From positions 1 through 33,645 of the forward strand of contig JACNKI010000224.1 of the NCBI GenBank assembly GCA_014382125.1: a stretch of 33,645 bases of DNA, in the 5' to 3' direction. Of this stretch, positions 29,161 to 33,645 are shown in pieces (within the stretch, counting starts at the first letter, position 1; every line of letters begins with the position of its first letter). The notes beneath the pieces were generated by a model, which was given only the letters and a program-made list of their open reading frames with translations, did no database searches and was not told the DNA's origin. Source of the stretch: Bacteroidota bacterium. Its GTDB lineage: Bacteria; Bacteroidota; Bacteroidia; Bacteroidales; FEN-979. The position numbers and the translations under genes are program-made.

Positions 29161-29597
29161 TTTTTATTGTATTGAGGATTAATATTTAATTTTCTCATGG
29201 TCAGCCCTGTAGCAACTGATAAGAATTTCTTGCGAAGAGGAAATCTCTTTTGTAGTTCGGCAATTGGAATTCCACTCCTCGTTATTCGTGAAGCAAATTG
29301 AGCGTAAGAGAAATAGGTAACAGATCTGTTTTGGTTTTCCAACTGGTTGACTTTATCCACCACCATGTACTGTTCAATGCCAAATATCAGGAACAGGCAA
29401 ACGGAAGCCGCAGTCAGTAATCGTTGGAGGAGAATCAACCGGGGCAACCGACTGGATTTCATCGGGTGAAGAGAAGACCTATCCTGTTCCTCATGCTGAA
29501 TCGCCAGCATGATATCTTCGGTGAGCTTTTCAGGTTCTCGAAGTTCAGGTTCATTCCGCCTCAACTCTTTTACTATTTGTTTCAGATTATCTTTCAT
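29157..29597 (-). CDS. Small single-TM protein, putative anti-sigma factor
   Basis: Position directly after and overlapping an ECF sigma gene; N-terminal cytoplasmic-like helix, one TM (LLQRLLTAASVCLFLIFGIEQYMVV). No zinc-finger motif. Confidence 0.55.
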   Translation of the reverse strand: MKDNLKQIVKELRRNEPELREPEKLTEDIMLAIQHEEQDRSSLHPMKSSRLPRLILLQRLLTAASVCLFLIFGIEQYMVVDKVNQLENQNRSVTYFSYAQFASRITRSGIPIAELQKRFPLRKKFLSVATGLTMRKLNINPQYNKK

Positions 29598-30223
29598 ATT
29601 GTCCTCCGTTCGATTGCTGATAAGGTTAATAGTTTTTCGCGGATAGCATTTCGGGCATGGTAGAGATTGCTTTTTACCATGTTGGCTGTTAGATCCAGTA
29701 TTTGTTCAACCTCCTCCGAAGTCTGACCTTCTATATCCCGGAGGATAAATACCAGTTGTTGTTTCTCAGAGAGTTTACCCGCCAGTATCCGGATTACGTG
29801 TGCGATCTCTTTATTGTCAAGTTGACTGTCAGGTCTCAGGGTATTGGAACGTACTAACATTTCAGGGATCTGATCCAGGCCAACCTGGCCTCTACGCTTC
29901 AATGCTCTGAGCCGGTCGAGAGCGCTATTTGTGACAATCCGGTACATCCAGGTGGTAAATTTCTGTGAAGAACGAAAGTCACAGATCTTCGTCCATATCT
30001 TAATGAAACTCTCCTGTACAGCATCTCTGGCCTCCTCTTCGTTTTGCAAGATTCTGAATGCCAGGCTGTAAGCATATTGTTGATAAGTTTCTACAAGGGC
30101 CCGGAATGCTTCCTGGTCGCCCTGTTTTACCCGGTCTGTTATTTCCTGTATGTTTTTCAGCATCTGTTTTTGCTGTCCGTCAATTATTATACGATAGAAA
30201 TCAGGTAAAGTAAAATTAGACAT
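29594..30223 (-). CDS. ECF-type RNA polymerase sigma-70 factor
   Basis: QEAFRALVETYQQYAYSLAFRILQNEEEARDAVQESFIKIW, FTTWMYRIVTNSALDRLRALKRR, LSEKQQLVFILRDIEGQTSEEVEQILDLTANMVKSNLYHARNAIREKL. ATG 30223 chosen; start uncertain, and the ORF extends to 30268. Confidence 0.92.
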   Translation of the reverse strand: MSNFTLPDFYRIIIDGQQKQMLKNIQEITDRVKQGDQEAFRALVETYQQYAYSLAFRILQNEEEARDAVQESFIKIWTKICDFRSSQKFTTWMYRIVTNSALDRLRALKRRGQVGLDQIPEMLVRSNTLRPDSQLDNKEIAHVIRILAGKLSEKQQLVFILRDIEGQTSEEVEQILDLTANMVKSNLYHARNAIREKLLTLSAIERRTI

Positions 30224-30291
30224 TAATTCCAGGTTATTATATTTCAAAATAAAAATGTTACTTTGCAATTGGAAATGTCAAGATCTATATT

Positions 30292-30900
30292 GTGAGAACT
30301 ATTGCTATCCTGCTTTCGTTGTTGCTCTCCCTGAATTTGACAGCGCAATCCTGGAATTTCATTAAAGAGCGGAACGGGATTAAGATCTTTACCCGGAAAG
30401 AGAAAGGAAATTCGTTGAAATCGTTCAAGGGGGAGATGGTGATTCACTCCACTATGGAGATGATCGGAACGGTTGTTGGGAACGTAAAGAATTTCGATTG
30501 GTGGGACGATGGCATCAAGAGTGTCGAAGTGCTGGCCTATGAAAAGGATACCTTTTCTCAGTACTATCTAATTTATGATGTTCCCTGGCCGTTATCAGAC
30601 CGTGACCTGTGTGCGGAAGCACAGATAACAATTGACTCTGTTACAGGGAAAAAAATAATTCTGGCTCGCCCAATTCCTGATGAGGTCCCGGAAAAAGAAA
30701 ATATCATCCGGATCAGGAACTACTGGCAGTGCTGGACCATCGAACCACTTGGAAAGGGAATGTTTCGTTTAATCCTTGAAGGATTTGTCGATCCCGGCGG
30801 GATCGTCCCGGCATGGCTCTATAACATGATCATTACCGACACTCCTCTAAACCTCATGCGGGAGGTGAAGAAACGAGTAGAGATCAAAGACGATAATTGA
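30292..30900 (+). CDS. Secreted START-domain (lipid-transfer-like) protein, GTG start
   Basis: Signal peptide MRTIAILLSLLLSLNLTAQ; WNFIKERNGIKIFTRKEKGNSLKSFKGEMVI, YLIYDVPWPLSDRDLCAEAQI, GIVPAWLYNMIITDTPLNLMREVKKRVE. Confidence 0.82.
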   Translation: MRTIAILLSLLLSLNLTAQSWNFIKERNGIKIFTRKEKGNSLKSFKGEMVIHSTMEMIGTVVGNVKNFDWWDDGIKSVEVLAYEKDTFSQYYLIYDVPWPLSDRDLCAEAQITIDSVTGKKIILARPIPDEVPEKENIIRIRNYWQCWTIEPLGKGMFRLILEGFVDPGGIVPAWLYNMIITDTPLNLMREVKKRVEIKDDN

Positions 30901-30907
30901 TCAACTC

Positions 30908-31558
30908 ATGAAATTTATAAAAAACCATCTCTTTTTACTCTCCCTGGTTTTGGTGATGGTCCTTGATCCGTTCCTTGAAGATTACGCTTTCGGCACATTG
31001 ATCTCTCTGCTATTGCTCACCTTAAGTATCGGATTATGTATTTATGTGCTTTCGAACAATAAGAGTGTTTTCTGGACCATGATCATTATCAGCACTCCAA
31101 TTATTGGATTTAACTATTGCGCGTTACTCTTCCCTACCGAATCCTTAATTGCAGTCCAATACATCTCCATGTCTCTCCTCTTCTTTTTATATGCCTCATT
31201 TCTTTTTTACCTGCTTGTGACCCTGAAACGAATCTCAATATCAGATATCAGCCATGCCATTTCAGTCTATCTGTTGATTGGCATTGCATTTGGCTTTTTG
31301 TATAGTTTCCTTGAGGTGATCCAGCCTGGATCAATCGTATATCAGTTTGATGAAGGCAAAGAAATCAGTGGAGATATGATTTATTTCAGCTTTGTAACAC
31401 TCACTACACTGGGTTTTGGGGATATCCTTCCGATAAATAAAATAGCCAAAGTAGTTGTCATGGTGGAAGCGGTGATGGGTGTGTTATACATCGCCATCAT
31501 GATCGGTCGATTGGTTGGAATTAGCCCCCTGAAGTCAAATGAAAAAGACAACCAATAA
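30908..31558 (+). CDS. Potassium-channel family membrane protein
   Basis: Several TMs then a pore loop YFSFVTLTTLGFGDILPINKIAKVVVMVEAVMGVLYIAIMIGRLVG with a TLGFGD filter. Confidence 0.85.
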   Translation: MKFIKNHLFLLSLVLVMVLDPFLEDYAFGTLISLLLLTLSIGLCIYVLSNNKSVFWTMIIISTPIIGFNYCALLFPTESLIAVQYISMSLLFFLYASFLFYLLVTLKRISISDISHAISVYLLIGIAFGFLYSFLEVIQPGSIVYQFDEGKEISGDMIYFSFVTLTTLGFGDILPINKIAKVVVMVEAVMGVLYIAIMIGRLVGISPLKSNEKDNQ

Positions 31559-31566
31559 TTAAACAT

Positions 31567-32217
31567 ATGAATTCCGTGAACCCCAAAGAGATCATTCAGA
31601 CACCTGAGCGGCTGAATCGGATCACCGACATTGTCTTCGCAGTGTCTATGGTATTGTTTATCGTTTCAGGGATGCTGACGTTCAACGATGCAACATTCTG
31701 GGCTGATTATGAGACTGATCCCGGGCAGTTTGTATTAAATAGAGCCGGTGAACTTTTTACCGCATTCCTGGTGTTTCTATTCATAGCGCTTTATTGGTAT
31801 ACGAACGCCAATCAGTCCAAGTACATCGTAAAAGTAGATAATACCTATACATGGATAAGTCTTCTGTTTCTCTTTTTCATTGCCCTTGCTCCTTACCCAA
31901 ATGCGTTGAGCATGCAGTTTGGTGACGACTTTTACGTCCAGCTCTTTTTCAATATCGACATGTTCTTCATCGGACTGTTTGGTTACCTGGCGTGGTTTTA
32001 TGCCTCTAAAAACCACCGACTGATACACAAGGAGGTAACAAGAGGACAGATCACAGCCATAAACAGGGAGATGATCGTAGAACCACTCGTTGCCGTCCTG
32101 GCTACAGTAGTTACTTTAATCAATACAAGCTACTGGGAAGTCTCCCTGCTGTTATTGCCTGTTGGAATCATTGTTGTTGCGATGATTGGCAGGAAAAAAA
32201 GGAAAGCAGCTCAGTGA
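31567..32217 (+). CDS. TMEM175/DUF1211-like membrane protein, divergent
   Basis: RLNRITDIVFAVSMVLFIVSGMLTF resembles the RxxxFSDxVFA motif; YWYTNANQSKYIVKVDNTYTWISLLFLFFIALAPYPNAL. Confidence 0.7.
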   Translation: MNSVNPKEIIQTPERLNRITDIVFAVSMVLFIVSGMLTFNDATFWADYETDPGQFVLNRAGELFTAFLVFLFIALYWYTNANQSKYIVKVDNTYTWISLLFLFFIALAPYPNALSMQFGDDFYVQLFFNIDMFFIGLFGYLAWFYASKNHRLIHKEVTRGQITAINREMIVEPLVAVLATVVTLINTSYWEVSLLLLPVGIIVVAMIGRKKRKAAQ

Positions 32218-33179
32218 TTTTGGATCTTTTCTTGTAACACGTGTGCTTGTGGATAAAAATCATTCGCCGGATCTGTTAAAATCTTCGTGAGTTCTTTTAG
32301 CGCTTTTTTATCCCGGCTCAGCTTATGATAGCAAAACGCAAGATGATAAATCGCATCATAATTCAATGAATCACTGGCAATAATATCCCGAAACATCTTT
32401 GATGCTGATTTGTAGTCTTCTGCGTCGAAATAGACTTTGGCCAATTTCATGGTTGATAGAGAAGGAACCTGTTTAGCCTGGACAGATTTGCGGAAGCCGG
32501 CTTGTGTTTTGGGAGCCACTCCATCAACAACTCCACCCATGCCCGAAATAGCTTGCGTGTCGGCAATGACAGCAAGTTTTTCTTCAATTGCCGGCTTTTC
32601 CACAATCTCAGCCTCTGTCTCATCTACACCTACTTCAAATACTGATTCAACGATTGCAACAGGAGCCTCCACTTTTTTTGGAGTAATTTCAGGTATCGCA
32701 TCCGATCGGCTTCTGATCTCTTGTTGTTTTTGTTTACTGGCTTCAGGAGGCGGGGGGGGAGCTTCATCATCTGCTTTCTGTTGGAGATCATCTTCTTGTT
32801 CAGTTAGGGGGGTAGTTGCCTGTTCAGAAATCAGGGGCTCCTGGTTCTGCCAGACCACAAATCGAAATATAAACACGGCTCCCACTAAAAGAACGATTAC
32901 AGCAGCGGCTGCCAGGATCACTTTGGTGTTCAACCTAAAACGCCTGCTCTGACTGACTGCTACCCGCTGCTCCAACTCTTCTACGATAGCAGAAAGCTGT
33001 TCAGGATCCCTCATCTCTGTCAATCCCTCTACCTCGTCAGAACACATTTCACAATCAATCAGATGGATCTCGATCCGATGCTTCTCACTATCAGGAAGCC
33101 GGTTATAAACATATCCCAGCAGCTGATCATGTGTCGGGCAATCAGATCCTGAAAATACTGTATGGAGGTTATTATTCAT
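32211..33179 (-). CDS. Putative anti-sigma factor: N-terminal zinc-finger-like motif, TM, Pro-rich linker, C-terminal TPR
   Basis: IEIHLIDCEMCSDEV (HxxxCxxC); VILAAAAVIVLLVGAVFIFRFVVW; APPPPPEASK; ...KLAKVYFDAEDYKSASKMFRDIIASDSLNYDAIYHLAFCYHKLSRD. 8-nt overlap with the sigma gene. Confidence 0.8.
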   Translation of the reverse strand: MNNNLHTVFSGSDCPTHDQLLGYVYNRLPDSEKHRIEIHLIDCEMCSDEVEGLTEMRDPEQLSAIVEELEQRVAVSQSRRFRLNTKVILAAAAVIVLLVGAVFIFRFVVWQNQEPLISEQATTPLTEQEDDLQQKADDEAPPPPPEASKQKQQEIRSRSDAIPEITPKKVEAPVAIVESVFEVGVDETEAEIVEKPAIEEKLAVIADTQAISGMGGVVDGVAPKTQAGFRKSVQAKQVPSLSTMKLAKVYFDAEDYKSASKMFRDIIASDSLNYDAIYHLAFCYHKLSRDKKALKELTKILTDPANDFYPQAHVLQEKIQNH

Positions 33180-33645
33180 CTTTTTGTTCCAAAATGATCC
33201 GTAAATTTCGTTTCCCGTTCTGGATATGACTCTTCACTTGCTTGTAAGTGAATCCGGTTTCCTGAGAAACCTCCTGATAGCGCATTTTTTTGAGGTAGAA
33301 GAGTTCAATACATAAGCGCTGTTCTTTACTCAATAAAAGGATGGCATCTTCCAGATTACTTAATCGTTTCTCTTTTTCGTCAGAGAGATGCAGAATGTGT
33401 TCAGATTCCACAGTGTCAGGAATTTCATGGATGCGATTCTCCTTCAAGAGAAAGATCTCCTTCCTTTTGCGAAGCTGGATCAGACAATGATTTTTGGTGA
33501 CTGTATGCAGCCAGGGCTTGAAATCCCTGATCTCGTGTCTTTTCAATTTATGAAAGAGAGTTTCAAAGGTTTGCATCGTCATGTCTTTTGCCTGCTCTTC
33601 ATTTTTCAGATATTTCATACAAACCAGGAAGACAAAACGGGTATA
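33172..33645 (-). CDS. ECF-type RNA polymerase sigma-70 factor, truncated by the right window edge
   Basis: Frame is open upstream of the listed ATG: YTRFVFLVC-MKYLKNEEQAKDMTMQTFETLFHKL; IRDFKPWLHTVTKNHCLIQLRKRK; LSKEQRLCIELFYLKKMRYQEVSQETGFTYKQVKSHIQNGKRNLRIIL. Confidence 0.9.
   Translation of the reverse strand, partial: YTRFVFLVCMKYLKNEEQAKDMTMQTFETLFHKLKRHEIRDFKPWLHTVTKNHCLIQLRKRKEIFLLKENRIHEIPDTVESEHILHLSDEKEKRLSNLEDAILLLSKEQRLCIELFYLKKMRYQEVSQETGFTYKQVKSHIQNGKRNLRIILEQKDE

Noticed and set aside
32437-32952. Plus-strand Ser/Ala/Cys-rich ORF of 171 aa
   Set aside because: Antisense to the anti-sigma/TPR gene; low-complexity composition mirrors its Pro/Glu-rich linker.
1-33645. CRISPR arrays, transposases, integrases, toxin-antitoxin or restriction systems
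   Set aside because: None recognised on either strand; the only repeats found are the short heptamer arrays and the paralogous scars described above.

Overview
The window comes from a Bacteroidota-type genome: T9SS-sorted proteins, TAnnTTTG(C) promoters, and the taxon-typical gene families. About 0.2-11.9 kb is a compact housekeeping block: miaB<>topA, an arginase-fold protein, ruvC<>UPF0104 flippase-like protein plus GT2, ispD/queA, an MFS transporter and a HAD hydrolase. About 12-19.6 kb holds two T9SS-sorted secreted proteins, a CAT-anticodon tRNA, and a TPR/hybrid-histidine-kinase pair that looks like one split gene. The tRNA 3' end recurs imperfectly (16/17 nt) 5.7 kb downstream, which suggests a relic tRNA-targeted island. 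About 19.7-25.9 kb looks like two diverged copies of a cassette (COG2907-like flavoprotein, DUF1579-like protein, PQQ-propeller protein) that lost different genes. One copy keeps the flavoprotein plus a ~300 bp deletion-fusion scar of the other two genes. The other copy keeps those two genes plus a ~55 bp flavoprotein scar. About 26-33.6 kb carries a Na/Pi cotransporter and two ECF sigma / putative anti-sigma modules flanking a START-domain / K+-channel / TMEM175-like gene run. Both window edges cut through CDSs. No CRISPR array, transposase or integrase was seen. The strongest candidates for follow-up are the reciprocal cassette decay, the tRNA-end repeat, and three unrelated heptanucleotide-period repeats clustered at 13.8-17.5 kb. 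Domain names come from reading the proteins; no database search was run.
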